From Roseinatronobacter domitianus (lineage in GTDB: Bacteria; Pseudomonadota; Alphaproteobacteria; Rhodobacterales; Rhodobacteraceae), in NCBI RefSeq assembly GCF_023336755.1, contig NZ_JALZWP010000009.1, positions 1-64,000 on the forward strand: a DNA stretch of 64,000 nucleotides. Reading direction: 5' to 3'. The position numbers and the translations under genes are program-made. The notes under the pieces are model-generated. The model was given only the letters and a program-made list of their open reading frames with translations. It searched no databases and was not told the origin of the DNA. Of the stretch, positions 26,784 to 36,097 are shown one piece after another; within the stretch, counting starts at the first letter, position 1; every line of letters begins with the position of its first letter.

Positions 26784-28994
26784 CTACCCTTTGCGACGGC
26801 TCTTGCGTGCCAGTTTGGCTGATTTGTGCTTGGCTTTTGCCGCCTTGCGCTTGGGCCCGCCCCGCGCAGGTCCACCGCGCGCAACCGGCAGCGCATCGCC
26901 GTCCACTTCCAGCAGCTCCAGCATAAGCCCGCCGGTGATCGGTTCGGCCTCTGCCAGCTTGACCAGAACCTGCTGCCCCATGCTGATGGTGATCCCCGTG
27001 CGCTCGCCCGTCAGGCTTTGCGCGTCCGGGTCGTGGCGGAAATACTCGGCGCCGATGCTGCGAATGGGCACCAGCCCGTCCGCGCCCGTCTCGTCCAGCT
27101 TCACAAAGACGCCAAACCGCGCGACACCCGAAATGCGCCCGGCAAATTCTGCGCCCACCCGTTCGGCCAGAAAGGCAGCCAAGTAGCGGTCATTCGTGTC
27201 GCGTTCAGCGGTCATGGACCGGCGCTCGGCCTCTGATATGGCCTTGGCGGTGTCTTCCAGATGCTCCACATCCCAAGGCGATAGCCCGTCATCGCCCCAG
27301 CCATGCGCCGAAATCAACGCGCGATGCACGATCAGGTCGGCATAGCGCCGGATGGGTGACGTGAAATGCGCGTATTCGCGCAAGGCCAGCCCGAAATGCC
27401 CGAAATTCTGCGGCGCGTAATAGGCCTGCGTCATGGACCTGAGCGTGGCCATGTTAATCATCTCGTCAAACTCGGTGCCCTCGGCCTGCGCCAGCAAGCG
27501 GTTCAGGTGGCGCGTGTGCAACACCTGCCCCTTGGCCAGCACCAGCCCGGTTTCGCGCGCCACCTGCCGCAGCCCTTCCAGCTTGTCGGGGCTAGGCTCT
27601 TCATGCACGCGATACAGCAGCGGACGGCCCTTTTCGCGCAAGGTTTCGGCGGCCGCGACATTGGCCAGCACCATGCATTCCTCGACCAGCTTATGCGCGT
27701 CGAAGCGTTCTTTGAACGCGACCGAGGTGACGCGCCCTTCATCCGACAGCACGATCTGGCGTTCGGGCAGATCAATTTCCAAAGGCGCACGGCGTTCGCG
27801 GGCGCGGGTCAGTGCGCGGTAGCAGGCGAACAGATCGCCCAAGGGTCCAGCAAGCGGCTCCGTCTGCGCGTCCAGCCGTCCGTCATCGGCGGCCTGCGCC
27901 TGCTCATAGGTCAGGCTGGCGGCGGACCGCATCATCGCGCGGTGAAATTTATGGTCAGTCTTGTTGCCCTCGGCATCAATCTGCATTTCCAGCGCAATGC
28001 AGGGGCGGTCCACCCCTTCGTGCAGCGAGCACAGATCGCCCGAGAGCGTATCGGGCAGCATCGGCACCACGCGGTCGGGAAAATAAGTGGAATTGCCGCG
28101 CTTGCGCGCTTCGCGGTCCAGTTCCGATCCGGGGCGCACATAGGCCGCGACATCGGCAATGGCGACCCACAGGGTGAACCCATCGCCGCGCTTTTCGGCA
28201 AATAGCGCATCATCATGGTCGCGCGCATCCCACGGGTCGATGGTCATCAACGGCACATCGCGCAGGTCCAGTCGCTTGCCCAAGGGCATGGGCTGGGCAC
28301 TGTCGGCTTCGGCCACGACCGCATCGTCAAACGCATCGCGAATGCCATGCTGGTGGATCGCGATCAGCGACACCGCCTTGGGCGCGGTCGGGTCACCCAA
28401 GCGCTCGACCACATGTGCGCGCGGCGGGCCGAACCGCGCACGGCCCATGGGTTCTGCCAGAACCAATTCGCCGTCCTGCGCGCCATTCACATCATGCGGG
28501 CCGACCATCCAGTCGCGGTCAGCGCCCTTGTCGATAGGCATAACGCGCCCGCCCTCGGCCCCGGTGCGGAACAAGCCCAATATACGCTGCGGGTTCGCCC
28601 CGATCTTGCGAATGATCTTGGCTTGATAGTCGTAATCCGGCCCACGGATCGCCTCGCATTTGGCCAGCACACGGTCGCCTGCGCCAATATCCTTTGGGGC
28701 CAGCAAAATAACGCGCGGGGCTGCGCCCTGCCCGCGCCACTCAATCGGGCGGGCGAACAGGTCGCCATCGGCGTCGGGGCCAAGCACCTCCAGCACCGTG
28801 ACCGGCGGCAATGCCCCGCCAGAGGCTCGGCGACGCGAGGCAACGCCCTCGCCCTCCAACTCGCGCAGCAGGGCTTTCAGGTCGATCTTCGCCGCGCCCT
28901 TGATCCCGAAAGCGCGCGCGATATCGCGGCGCGTTGCATCGGGGTTCGCGGTCATCCACGCGCGCAATTCGGTCAGGGAAGGCAATTGCTTCAT
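26784..28994 (-). CDS. rnr: ribonuclease R
   Basis: 736 residues. An N-terminal winged-helix domain (MTANPDATRRDIARAFGIKG) is followed by cold-shock domains, the RNB catalytic domain (MTIDPWDARDHDDALFAEK with clustered Asp residues, and later FTSPIRRYADL), an S1 domain (FAGRISGVARFGVFVKLDETGADGL) and a basic lysine-rich tail. It is a processive 3'-5' exoribonuclease that degrades structured RNA. The ATG at 28994 lies 9 bases from an AGGGGG site that is part of an upstream inverted repeat (29003-29083). Confidence 0.95.
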   Translation of the reverse strand: MKQLPSLTELRAWMTANPDATRRDIARAFGIKGAAKIDLKALLRELEGEGVASRRRASGGALPPVTVLEVLGPDADGDLFARPIEWRGQGAAPRVILLAPKDIGAGDRVLAKCEAIRGPDYDYQAKIIRKIGANPQRILGLFRTGAEGGRVMPIDKGADRDWMVGPHDVNGAQDGELVLAEPMGRARFGPPRAHVVERLGDPTAPKAVSLIAIHQHGIRDAFDDAVVAEADSAQPMPLGKRLDLRDVPLMTIDPWDARDHDDALFAEKRGDGFTLWVAIADVAAYVRPGSELDREARKRGNSTYFPDRVVPMLPDTLSGDLCSLHEGVDRPCIALEMQIDAEGNKTDHKFHRAMMRSAASLTYEQAQAADDGRLDAQTEPLAGPLGDLFACYRALTRARERRAPLEIDLPERQIVLSDEGRVTSVAFKERFDAHKLVEECMVLANVAAAETLREKGRPLLYRVHEEPSPDKLEGLRQVARETGLVLAKGQVLHTRHLNRLLAQAEGTEFDEMINMATLRSMTQAYYAPQNFGHFGLALREYAHFTSPIRRYADLIVHRALISAHGWGDDGLSPWDVEHLEDTAKAISEAERRSMTAERDTNDRYLAAFLAERVGAEFAGRISGVARFGVFVKLDETGADGLVPIRSIGAEYFRHDPDAQSLTGERTGITISMGQQVLVKLAEAEPITGGLMLELLEVDGDALPVARGGPARGGPKRKAAKAKHKSAKLARKSRRKG

Positions 28995-29002
28995 AGCCAC
29001 GC

Positions 29003-29083
29003 GCCCCCTGCTGCCCAGAGCGCAAGGCAGGGGCGCAGCCTCTGCCGGGGGTGGGCGGGTGGGCGATCTGGGCAGCAGGGGGC
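29003..29083 (-). promoter_or_regulatory. 16-bp perfect inverted repeat in the rnr leader
   Basis: GCCCCCTGCTGCCCAG (29003-29018) and its exact reverse complement (29068-29083) flank a 49-base GC-rich spacer immediately upstream of rnr. On the rnr strand the 3' arm ends ...CAGGGGGC, and its AGGGGG is the ribosome-binding site for the ATG at 28994. Folding would bury that site. Whether the fold forms in the rnr mRNA depends on an unmapped transcription start. Confidence 0.55.
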
Positions 29084-29139
29084 ATGTCTCATGCGCCGCG
29101 CTCTAGCATGGCGCGCGCGACTCGTCACGCGAATAGCTG

Positions 29140-29565
29140 TCACGCGGACAGATCAAGCACCATGTCGCGATGCATTATCCCGGCGTCCAGATACTCTGCC
29201 CCAACCGGCGCAAATCCAAGCCCGGCATAGAACCCAAGCGCGTGCAGTTGCGAGCCAAGTTTCGCCCGCCGCACATCGGCCCGCGCGCGCAGCACATCCA
29301 CCGTGGCGCGCATAAGCGCCTGCCCGATGCCCGTGCCACGATGCGCCCGCAGCACGCAAACCCGGCCGATCTTGGCGGTGTCACCTGCAATAAGCACGCG
29401 CGCGCAACCCACCGGAACGCCATCCAGACGCGCCAGCAGATGCAGCGCGTCAGCGTCACGGCCATCAACCTCCAGCGTTTCATCGACATTCTGTTCCTCG
29501 ATGAACACAACCCGCCGCAGCGCGTGGCAGGTTGCGATGTCATCGGTCAGGCCAATCGTCAGCAT
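29140..29565 (-). CDS. GNAT-family N-acetyltransferase
   Basis: 141 residues. The acetyl-CoA-binding motif A is [26 protein letters not shown], preceded by [13 protein letters not shown] and followed by [21 protein letters not shown]. This layout resembles ElaA/YjcF-type GNATs. Its start overlaps the dapE stop by seven bases, so it is the last gene of the operon hypothetical-dapE-GNAT. The substrate is unknown. Confidence 0.85.
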   Translation of the reverse strand: MLTIGLTDDIATCHALRRVVFIEEQNVDETLEVDGRDADALHLLARLDGVPVGCARVLIAGDTAKIGRVCVLRAHRGTGIGQALMRATVDVLRARADVRRAKLGSQLHALGFYAGLGFAPVGAEYLDAGIMHRDMVLDLSA

Positions 29566-30716
29566 CCGGCGAAATAATCTTGCAAAACGCGTGAATAAAC
29601 CCGTTTAAGCTGTTCAATATGCGCAATTTCCGCGAATTCATCGACCTGATGCATCGACTGGCCCACCAGCCCGAACTCCACCACCGGGCAATGGTTTTTC
29701 ACAAAACGCGCGTCGGAAGTGCCCCCCGAAGTGGACAAGACCGGCACCACCCCACATTCGGCCTGAACCGCACGCGCGACAAGCTCCGACAGCGGTCCCG
29801 GTGGCGTCAGGAACGCCTCGCCGGAAACACGGATCGCAAGCTCCAGCGCCACGCCAGTTCCGGCGCTTTCTTCCGCCGCCAGCGCGTGCAGCCAGTCCGA
29901 CAGGCTTTGCCCCGAGTGCAGATCATTGAACCGGATGTTCAGCCCGGCCCGCGCCGTGGCCGGAATGACGTTGGTCGCATCATTGCCCACATCAACCGTG
30001 GTCAGTGCCAGTGTGGACGGATCGAAATGGTCAGTCCCTTGGTCCAGTTCATGCCGCGCCAGCCGGTCAAGCAACCCCACCAACACCGGCAGCGGGTTCG
30101 CCGCGCGGTGCGGATAGGCCGCGTGGCCCTGCCGCCCGCGCGCGGTGATGGTCGCATTCATCGACCCGCGCCGCCCGATTTTCATCATCTCGCCCATGCG
30201 CTCCGGGCATGTCGGCTCGCCCACAAGGCAGACCGACATCGCCTCGCCCTCGGTCGCCATCCAGTCCAGAAGCGCCACGGTGCCGTCCTGCGCCGGGCCT
30301 TCCTCGTCGCCGGTGATGGCGAGGATGATCGCACCTTCGGGCGGTGTGGCTTGCACGAAATCCACAGCCGCCGCCACGAAGGCCGCAACACCCGATTTCA
30401 TGTCACACGCGCCGCGCCCCCAGACACGGCCCTCGGCCAATTCGCCCCCAAATGGGTCGCGCGTCCAATCGCTGCGCACACCGATTGGCACAACATCGGT
30501 ATGCCCGTTAAACCCGAAACTGCGCGCATGTCCTTTCGCGCCCCAGCGGGCGAACAGATTGGCCGTGCCGTTCCGGTCAACGCGCGTGCAGGCAAAGCCC
30601 GCCTTTGTCAGCATCTTCTCCAGCAGCACCAGCGCGCCGCCCTCTGCGGGCGTGACGGAGGGGCAGCGCACAAGATCAGCGGTCAGGGCTACGGGATCAA
30701 TCATCGTCCGGGTCAT
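29559..30716 (-). CDS. dapE: succinyl-diaminopimelate desuccinylase
   Basis: 385 residues of the M20 metallopeptidase fold. Metal and catalytic ligands are visible in [27 protein letters not shown] and [13 protein letters not shown], and the C-terminal block has [10 protein letters not shown]. It hydrolyses N-succinyl-L,L-diaminopimelate in lysine and peptidoglycan precursor synthesis. ATG 30716 is chosen ([27 protein letters not shown]); ATG 30704 is an alternative. It overlaps the upstream gene by 20 bp. Confidence 0.92.
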   Translation of the reverse strand: MTRTMIDPVALTADLVRCPSVTPAEGGALVLLEKMLTKAGFACTRVDRNGTANLFARWGAKGHARSFGFNGHTDVVPIGVRSDWTRDPFGGELAEGRVWGRGACDMKSGVAAFVAAAVDFVQATPPEGAIILAITGDEEGPAQDGTVALLDWMATEGEAMSVCLVGEPTCPERMGEMMKIGRRGSMNATITARGRQGHAAYPHRAANPLPVLVGLLDRLARHELDQGTDHFDPSTLALTTVDVGNDATNVIPATARAGLNIRFNDLHSGQSLSDWLHALAAEESAGTGVALELAIRVSGEAFLTPPGPLSELVARAVQAECGVVPVLSTSGGTSDARFVKNHCPVVEFGLVGQSMHQVDEFAEIAHIEQLKRVYSRVLQDYFAGC

Positions 30717-31044
30717 CGGTAAACCATGTTTTCTGCGCCACGATGACCGCGTTTTCAGCCAGCGCACGCGCCATCAGCTCTTTTTCTTCGGGGGGGATCT
30801 GATCGCCCGCCGCCAACCGTTCGTCAAGCGTGCCGTAGCTGGTTACGTCCAGCGGTTTGACATCGGCCTGTTTCAGGACCGACACCGCATCGCGCACGGC
30901 GCTTGCTTCGTCCAGCCCCGGCGCATACAGCAGTAAGCCCGCGCCGGTTGCGCCCTTTGGCAGATCGTCGGTCTGACCCAGTTCCACCAGCAATGTATAG
31001 ACTTGCTCTGGCGGGGTCGTCTTGGGACGGTCGAGTTTGGTCAT
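30697..31044 (-). CDS. conserved hypothetical protein upstream of dapE
   Basis: 115 residues, family not recognised. It is a small alpha/beta protein with no membrane segment or signal, an acidic C-terminus (TDDPDDD) and a pattern of alternating hydrophobics ([29 protein letters not shown]). The last 20 bases overlap dapE, so it is translated with dapE. No function is assigned. Confidence 0.6.
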   Translation of the reverse strand: MTKLDRPKTTPPEQVYTLLVELGQTDDLPKGATGAGLLLYAPGLDEASAVRDAVSVLKQADVKPLDVTSYGTLDERLAAGDQIPPEEKELMARALAENAVIVAQKTWFTDDPDDD

Positions 31045-31098
31045 ATCCGGCTCCGGTTTTTCTTTTTCCTCGCAGGTCGGCGCGCGGCTGGCAAGCCT

Positions 31099-31524
31099 TT
31101 ACGAGGCAGCTTGCACCGCCGCCACCAGCACCGCGTAGCGCGCGAATTTGCCAAGGCCCACCATCAGCAGAAAGCGCCAGAAGGGCTCGCGCAGGATACC
31201 AGCCGCCAATGTCAGCGGATCGCCGATGATGGGAACCCATGCAAAAAACAAGCTCCACCAGCCAAAGCGGGCATACCAATTCTGCGCGCGGTGAATTTGG
31301 CTTGGCTTGAACGGAAAGCGCGGATGGTCGGAAAAGCGCATCAGGAACCGGCCCATCGCCCAATTCACGCAAGACCCCAGCACATTGCCCGTTGTCGCCA
31401 CCGCCAGAAGCAGCCAGACCGGATGCACGCCAGACAGCACAAGCGCCACCAGCACGATTTCCGACTGGGCGGGTAAAAGCGTAGCGGCAACAAGCGCCGA
31501 CATGAACAGGGCAAGCAAATCCAT
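31099..31524 (-). CDS. YqaA-family (SNARE-associated/VTT) inner-membrane protein
   Basis: 141 residues with about four hydrophobic segments and the VTT-type motif GNVLGSCVNWAMGRFLM ... FFAWVPIIGDPLTLAAGILR, seen in YqaA and DedA-like proteins. Members are linked to membrane homeostasis or undecaprenyl/lipid movement. It stands 54 bp upstream of the dapE operon and is divergent from lpxD. Confidence 0.8.
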   Translation of the reverse strand: MDLLALFMSALVAATLLPAQSEIVLVALVLSGVHPVWLLLAVATTGNVLGSCVNWAMGRFLMRFSDHPRFPFKPSQIHRAQNWYARFGWWSLFFAWVPIIGDPLTLAAGILREPFWRFLLMVGLGKFARYAVLVAAVQAAS

Positions 31525-31627
31525 GCACGCTCATGCCGCGCCCGTCTGGCAAAGTCACGCGCCAAACGTCTGGCCCTGTGCCGTGGCTTTCGCTACAAGG
31601 GCGCAGCACATGCAGAAAGGCCCCGAT

Positions 31628-32719
31628 ATGGCGCATAGTATCGCAGATATTGCCCGCGCATTGGGCTTGCAGGCAGACGGCGACCTAGACCTGATCGTAA
31701 CCCATGTGGCCGAGCCCAGCTCTGCAACGCGCGATGCGCTGGCACTGGCAATGGACCCTAAATATGCCGACGGTCTGACCGCAGGCCAGGCCTGCGCGGC
31801 AATTCTGTGGTCGGGTGCTGATTGGCAAGGCTTCGGGCTAAAGGCCGCGATTTTCGCGCCTCGCCCCCGCTGGGCCATGGCCGGCGTCTCTCAGGTCATG
31901 GACCCCGGCTATGACTTTGGCACGGGCATTCACCCGATGGCGTTCATCGATCCCACCGCCCAGATCGGGGACGGCGCGCGCATCGGCCCATTCGTATCGG
32001 TCGGCGCACGGGCACAGATCGGGCCGGATGCGCGGATTGGGCCGAATGCCAGCATTGCCGAGGACGTGGTGATCGGTGCCGGGCTGACCTTGCACGCGGG
32101 CGCCCGGATCGCGGCGCGCTGTGTGATCGGGGACCGGTTTATCGGGCAGCCCAATTCGGTGGTGGGCGGCTGCGGCTTCAGCTTTGTGACGCCAGAGCCG
32201 TCAGCGGCCGAAGACGTGCGCGCCACGCTGTCAGGGGACCGCGAAATCCGCGCGCAGAAATGGCAGCGGATTAACTCCATGGGCGCTGTCCGCATCGGCG
32301 ATGACGTGGAATTGGGGGCCAGTTCCTCGATCGACCGGGGCACGGTGCGCGACACGGTTATCGGGTCGGGCACCAAGATAGATTCGGTCTGCCAAATTGG
32401 CCATAATGTGCAGATGGGCGAAGATTGCATGATGTGCGGCATGGCCGGCGTGGCCGGGTCGGCCCGGATCGGCAACCGCGTGTTGTTGGCGGGCAAATCG
32501 GCTGTGAACGACAATATTTTCGTGGGCGATGATGTCATTGTCGGCGGCGCGGCGCGGGTGTTCACAAACGTGCCGGCAGGCCGGGCGGTGCTGGGAGACC
32601 CGGCCACCAAGATCGAAACCCAGTTGGAAATTCGCAGGGCGCTGCGCCGACTGCCGCGGCTGGCCGCAACCGTAGCCGAATTGCAAAAGGCGGTTTTCAA
32701 GCCAGGACAGCGGGACTGA
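31628..32719 (+). CDS. lpxD: UDP-3-O-acylglucosamine N-acyltransferase
   Basis: 363 residues. An N-terminal uridine-binding LpxD domain is followed by about 180 residues of hexapeptide repeats (IGDGARIGPFVSVGARAQIG ...) forming a left-handed beta helix. The catalytic His259 lies in CQIGHNVQMGED. It adds the second 3-hydroxyacyl chain in lipid A synthesis. The start at 31628 has AGAAAGG upstream. It is found outside the usual bamA-lpxD-fabZ-lpxA cluster. Confidence 0.88.
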   Translation: MAHSIADIARALGLQADGDLDLIVTHVAEPSSATRDALALAMDPKYADGLTAGQACAAILWSGADWQGFGLKAAIFAPRPRWAMAGVSQVMDPGYDFGTGIHPMAFIDPTAQIGDGARIGPFVSVGARAQIGPDARIGPNASIAEDVVIGAGLTLHAGARIAARCVIGDRFIGQPNSVVGGCGFSFVTPEPSAAEDVRATLSGDREIRAQKWQRINSMGAVRIGDDVELGASSSIDRGTVRDTVIGSGTKIDSVCQIGHNVQMGEDCMMCGMAGVAGSARIGNRVLLAGKSAVNDNIFVGDDVIVGGAARVFTNVPAGRAVLGDPATKIETQLEIRRALRRLPRLAATVAELQKAVFKPGQRD

Positions 32720-32804
32720 GCCTTGCCCTGTTGCCTGCGCGGCTTAACTGAGATCACAACAAGACAGACTCGGGCAAGGGTGAGCAAATATGGACGGAGC
32801 AGTC

Positions 32805-33296
32805 ATGAGTGAACAGGTTTTCACCCCGGATGCAGAGCATCAGCGGGCCTTGCGCGATGCGCTGGGGCGGTTTGCGACCGGCGTGACCGTCGTGACCACA
32901 CAAACAGCCGACGGACCGGTTGGAATTACCGCCAACAGCTTTGCTGCGCTGTCGCTGGAACCGGCGCTGGTGATGTGGGCACCGGGACGGTTTTCGCGCC
33001 GTTTTGAGATATTCGACCGCGCGACACATTTCGCCATTCATGTCATGGCAGAGGACCAGCTGGACGTCGCTCGGCATTTCGCCCGCGACGGGTTTGATTT
33101 CAGCCTGCCGGGCATAGAGGCTGGTCTGGGCGATGCGCCTCTGCTGCCGGGCTGTCTTGCGCGGTTCGAATGCGCGCGCCATGCGGTTTATCCGGGCGGC
33201 GATCACGCCATCGTCGTGGGCGAAGTGCTGCGCGTGACCACCCGCGAGGGTGCAGGGCTGAGCTTTTTCGGCGGTGCTTACGGGTCGATTGGCTAA
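32805..33296 (+). CDS. flavin reductase family protein
   Basis: 163 residues from ATG 32805 (GGAG upstream); ATG 32790 with AAGGGTGAG is an equally plausible start. The fold is the FMN-binding split barrel of flavin reductases: RDALGRFATGVTVVTTQTADGPVGITANSFAALSLEPALVMWAPGRFS and GDHAIVVGEVLRVT. It probably supplies reduced FMN/FAD to a monooxygenase, but no partner monooxygenase lies nearby. Confidence 0.85.
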   Translation: MSEQVFTPDAEHQRALRDALGRFATGVTVVTTQTADGPVGITANSFAALSLEPALVMWAPGRFSRRFEIFDRATHFAIHVMAEDQLDVARHFARDGFDFSLPGIEAGLGDAPLLPGCLARFECARHAVYPGGDHAIVVGEVLRVTTREGAGLSFFGGAYGSIG

Positions 33297-33341
33297 GGTC
33301 CGCCAGGCTTAAAGTTGGACAATCCTCGGATAATCTTGACT

Positions 33342-33415
33342 CCCGCCCCGGCCTTGAGCCGGGGCCTCTACCTGCACATCTGAACGTGGAGGCCCCGGCT
33401 CAAGGCCGGGGCGGG
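33342..33415. repeat. large perfect palindromic element (REP-like) between convergent genes
   Basis: 27-base arms at 33342-33368 and 33389-33415 are exact reverse complements with a 20-base spacer. Each arm also contains a smaller hairpin, CCCCGGC-CTTGA-GCCGGGG. It sits between two convergent genes, so it may act as a two-way terminator. The GC-rich nested form resembles repeated extragenic palindromes of alphaproteobacteria. Confidence 0.85.
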
Positions 33416-33428
33416 GATCACTGTCACA

Positions 33429-34190
33429 TCAGCTTCGTATCAACCGGAACACCGCCGACGCACCCCAGCCGAAGAAGGCCGCGACGAACAAAGCCAGCAA
33501 TCCGTAGAGCGCAGGCTGGTCATAGGCGAGCGAATAGAGCCACCGTTCCAGCACCGCCTTGCGCACCTCGATGAATGTCTCGTGCTCATCGATCACCGCG
33601 CCCTCGCGCAGCAAGAAAATACGCGCCGCATAGCTGCCTTCGACGATGTTCTTGGGCAAAGTGATGCGTGTCGTGAACAGCGTATCCCGCTCCAGCGAGA
33701 CCGAGGATTGCCCTTCCTGATAAAGCCCTTCGTTCTGGCGAATGCGGATCAGCGCTTCGGTAAAGGCGGCAGGGTCGGACACATCAACACTGCTGCGGGC
33801 CTCGAATATCGCAAGCCGTGTCGAGATGCGGTAATCCAGATCGGTCTCTGGCGACAGGATGTCGGCCAGGGGCGCGGTGCTGGCCACTGCGTAGAAACTG
33901 GGCGCGGCGCGCACCTCCTGGGCCTCGGTATTCATCCAGATGCCTGCACGGCGCGCCTTGCGCCAGATCGTGGCTTCCTGCGGCGGGCCTTCGACGGTGA
34001 CGACCACATCAAGCGGCCCTTCAGGAATGGCCCCGTCGCGGCGCACCGCACCGAAGATCAGGATGTCAGAGCCGACAAAATTAACCGTCAGCGCAACACT
34101 GTTCTGGCTGAGCCCCGCGACGACCTCTTCTTGCGCCTGCGCGGGGATGGTGAAGAGCAGCAAGGTGACCAAGGCGAACAGACGTCCCAT
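33429..34190 (-). CDS. TIGR02186-type membrane-anchored exported protein
   Basis: 253 residues with a signal peptide (MGRLFALVTLLLFTIPAQAQ), a large extracytoplasmic beta-rich region (EEVVAGLSQNSVALTVNFVGSDILIFGAVRR is the family opening) and one C-terminal membrane helix (about 225-247). Genes of this family usually accompany a TauE/SafE permease, as here, where the start overlaps the permease stop by one base. It probably assists that permease; the substrate is unknown. Confidence 0.85.
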   Translation of the reverse strand: MGRLFALVTLLLFTIPAQAQEEVVAGLSQNSVALTVNFVGSDILIFGAVRRDGAIPEGPLDVVVTVEGPPQEATIWRKARRAGIWMNTEAQEVRAAPSFYAVASTAPLADILSPETDLDYRISTRLAIFEARSSVDVSDPAAFTEALIRIRQNEGLYQEGQSSVSLERDTLFTTRITLPKNIVEGSYAARIFLLREGAVIDEHETFIEVRKAVLERWLYSLAYDQPALYGLLALFVAAFFGWGASAVFRLIRS

Positions 34191-35110
34191 CACACGCCCC
34201 CGGATACAGAGATGGAGTAAAGCTCGGCCGGTGGCCAAAGCAGGTCAAAGGCGATCTTGCCGCACACCGCCAGCACCAGCAGCGCCAGCAGGATGCGCAG
34301 TTGCTCTGCCCCCAGCTTCAGCCCCACGCGCGTGCCGATCTGCGCGCCGATAACGCCACCGATAATCAGGAACACCGCCAGCATCACATCGACCGTCTGG
34401 TTGGTGATCGCATGCATCATGGTGGTAAAGGCCGCAACGAATGTGACCTGAAACAGCGAGGTGCCGATCACGACCTTGGTCGGCATGCCCAACAGGTAGA
34501 TCATGGCGGGCACAAGGATGAAGCCGCCGCCCACCCCCATGATCGCCGCCAGAATACCCACGCCGACACCCACCAGAAGCGGCGGAAACACCGAAATATA
34601 AAGACCAGAGGCGCGGAATTTCATCTTCAGCGGCAGGTTATGCACCCATGTATGCGTGTGCCGTTTCCGCCTTGGCGCAGTGCCCGAGCGCGTTCGCAGC
34701 AGCGCCCGCAGGCTTTCGTTGAACATCATCGCGCCGATAATGCCCAGAAAAATAACATAGGACAGTTGCACGATCAGGTCGATCTGACCAAGGCGGCTCA
34801 TCAGGTTGAAGAACCATATCCCGATGATCGACCCGATCAACCCGCCTGCCAGCAGCACCCAGCCCATTGGCAGGTCCACGGTCTTGCGCTTCAGATGCGC
34901 AAGCACACCGGAGATGGAACTTGCAACAACCTGGTTAACGCCAGTCGCCACCGCCACCGTCGGCGGCACGCCGATAAAGAACAAAAGCGGTGTTATCAGG
35001 AACCCCCCGCCAACACCGAACATGCCAGACAGCACCCCGACGCCACCGCCAACCCCCAGCAACGTGAAGGCGTTGACAGAGGTTTCGGCAATCGGCAGGT
35101 AAATCTGCAT
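34190..35110 (-). CDS. TauE/SafE family sulfite/organosulfur permease
   Basis: 306 residues with about eight membrane helices and the two glycine-rich repeats GGGVGVLSGMFGVGGGFLITPLL and VGVGILAAIMGVGGGFILVPAM, the TauE/SafE hallmark. Family members export sulfite, sulfoacetate or similar anions. It is followed by TIGR02186 in the same operon and starts 24 bp after the nucleoside ABC permease stop, so it could be read from the BMP operon. Confidence 0.88.
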   Translation of the reverse strand: MQIYLPIAETSVNAFTLLGVGGGVGVLSGMFGVGGGFLITPLLFFIGVPPTVAVATGVNQVVASSISGVLAHLKRKTVDLPMGWVLLAGGLIGSIIGIWFFNLMSRLGQIDLIVQLSYVIFLGIIGAMMFNESLRALLRTRSGTAPRRKRHTHTWVHNLPLKMKFRASGLYISVFPPLLVGVGVGILAAIMGVGGGFILVPAMIYLLGMPTKVVIGTSLFQVTFVAAFTTMMHAITNQTVDVMLAVFLIIGGVIGAQIGTRVGLKLGAEQLRILLALLVLAVCGKIAFDLLWPPAELYSISVSGGV

Positions 35111-35134
35111 CTTCGGTCCCAGCGCCCAGCGCGG

Positions 35135-36097
35135 CTAGTGTTCTTTCACATACGGGCTACCACCCGCCCTTGGCGGAATGGCGCGCCCAACGAACCCGGC
35201 CAGAATGACAACGGTCAGGATATAGGGCAAGGCCTGCATGACCTGAATGGGAAGTGCAAGGCCCATGATCTCTATCGACTGGAAGCGGTTTGCGACAGCT
35301 TCAAGAAGCCCGAACAGCAGCACCGCACCCATTGCGTGCCAAGGGCGCCATTTGGCAAAGATCATCGCCGCCAGCGCGATATAGCCGCGCCCCGCGCTCA
35401 TATCCTTGACGAACCCCGCCGACAGGCCCGTCGACAGATACGCCCCTGCCAGCCCGCAGAGCACACCGCAGATTGCCACCGCGCCAAAGCGCAGGCCAAT
35501 GACCGACACGCCCGCCGTGTCCACCGCCGCCGGATTTTCGCCCACCGCACGCAGGCGCAACCCGAAGCGGGTACGAAACAGCAAGAACCATGTTGCCGGC
35601 ACGCATAGAAACGCAAGGTAGACCAGCAACGCATGCCCCGAAAAGATGTTGTAGATCGGACCAATTACCGGCACATCGGCCAAGGCTTCGGCAAAGGGAA
35701 GGTCAATCTGGGCCATGCGCGCATCGCCCGTCAAGGACGGCGTGCGACCGCCCTGCCGGAACCAGTTTTGCGCGATCACGACGGTCAGCCCTGCCGCCAG
35801 AAAGTTGATCGCCACGCCGGAAATAAGCTGGTTGCCGCGAAAGGTAATCGAAGCGACACCGTGTATCAGCGACATACAGACCGAAATCGCTATCCCCGCC
35901 AGCACGCCAAGCCAGACATTGCCCGACACGAAGGCAATGGCGGCGGCCAGAAACGCGGCGGCCAGGATTTTACCCTCCAGCCCGATGTCGAAAATGCCCG
36001 CACGTTCCGAGATAAGGCCCGCAAGACAGGCGAACAACAAGGGCGTGGCCAGCCGCAAGGTGCTGTCAAGCACCTGCGCGAGGGTTGCCATATCCAT
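35135..36097 (-). CDS. BMP-type nucleoside ABC transporter permease 2
   Basis: 320 residues with about eight to ten membrane helices and the family block GENPAAVDTAGVSVIGLRFGAVAICGVLCGLAGAYLS. It is the shorter of two permeases of a YufPQ/NupPQ-type importer. The start overlaps the previous gene by one base (TGATG). With its partner it moves purine nucleosides or related compounds across the inner membrane. Confidence 0.9.
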   Translation of the reverse strand: MDMATLAQVLDSTLRLATPLLFACLAGLISERAGIFDIGLEGKILAAAFLAAAIAFVSGNVWLGVLAGIAISVCMSLIHGVASITFRGNQLISGVAINFLAAGLTVVIAQNWFRQGGRTPSLTGDARMAQIDLPFAEALADVPVIGPIYNIFSGHALLVYLAFLCVPATWFLLFRTRFGLRLRAVGENPAAVDTAGVSVIGLRFGAVAICGVLCGLAGAYLSTGLSAGFVKDMSAGRGYIALAAMIFAKWRPWHAMGAVLLFGLLEAVANRFQSIEIMGLALPIQVMQALPYILTVVILAGFVGRAIPPRAGGSPYVKEH

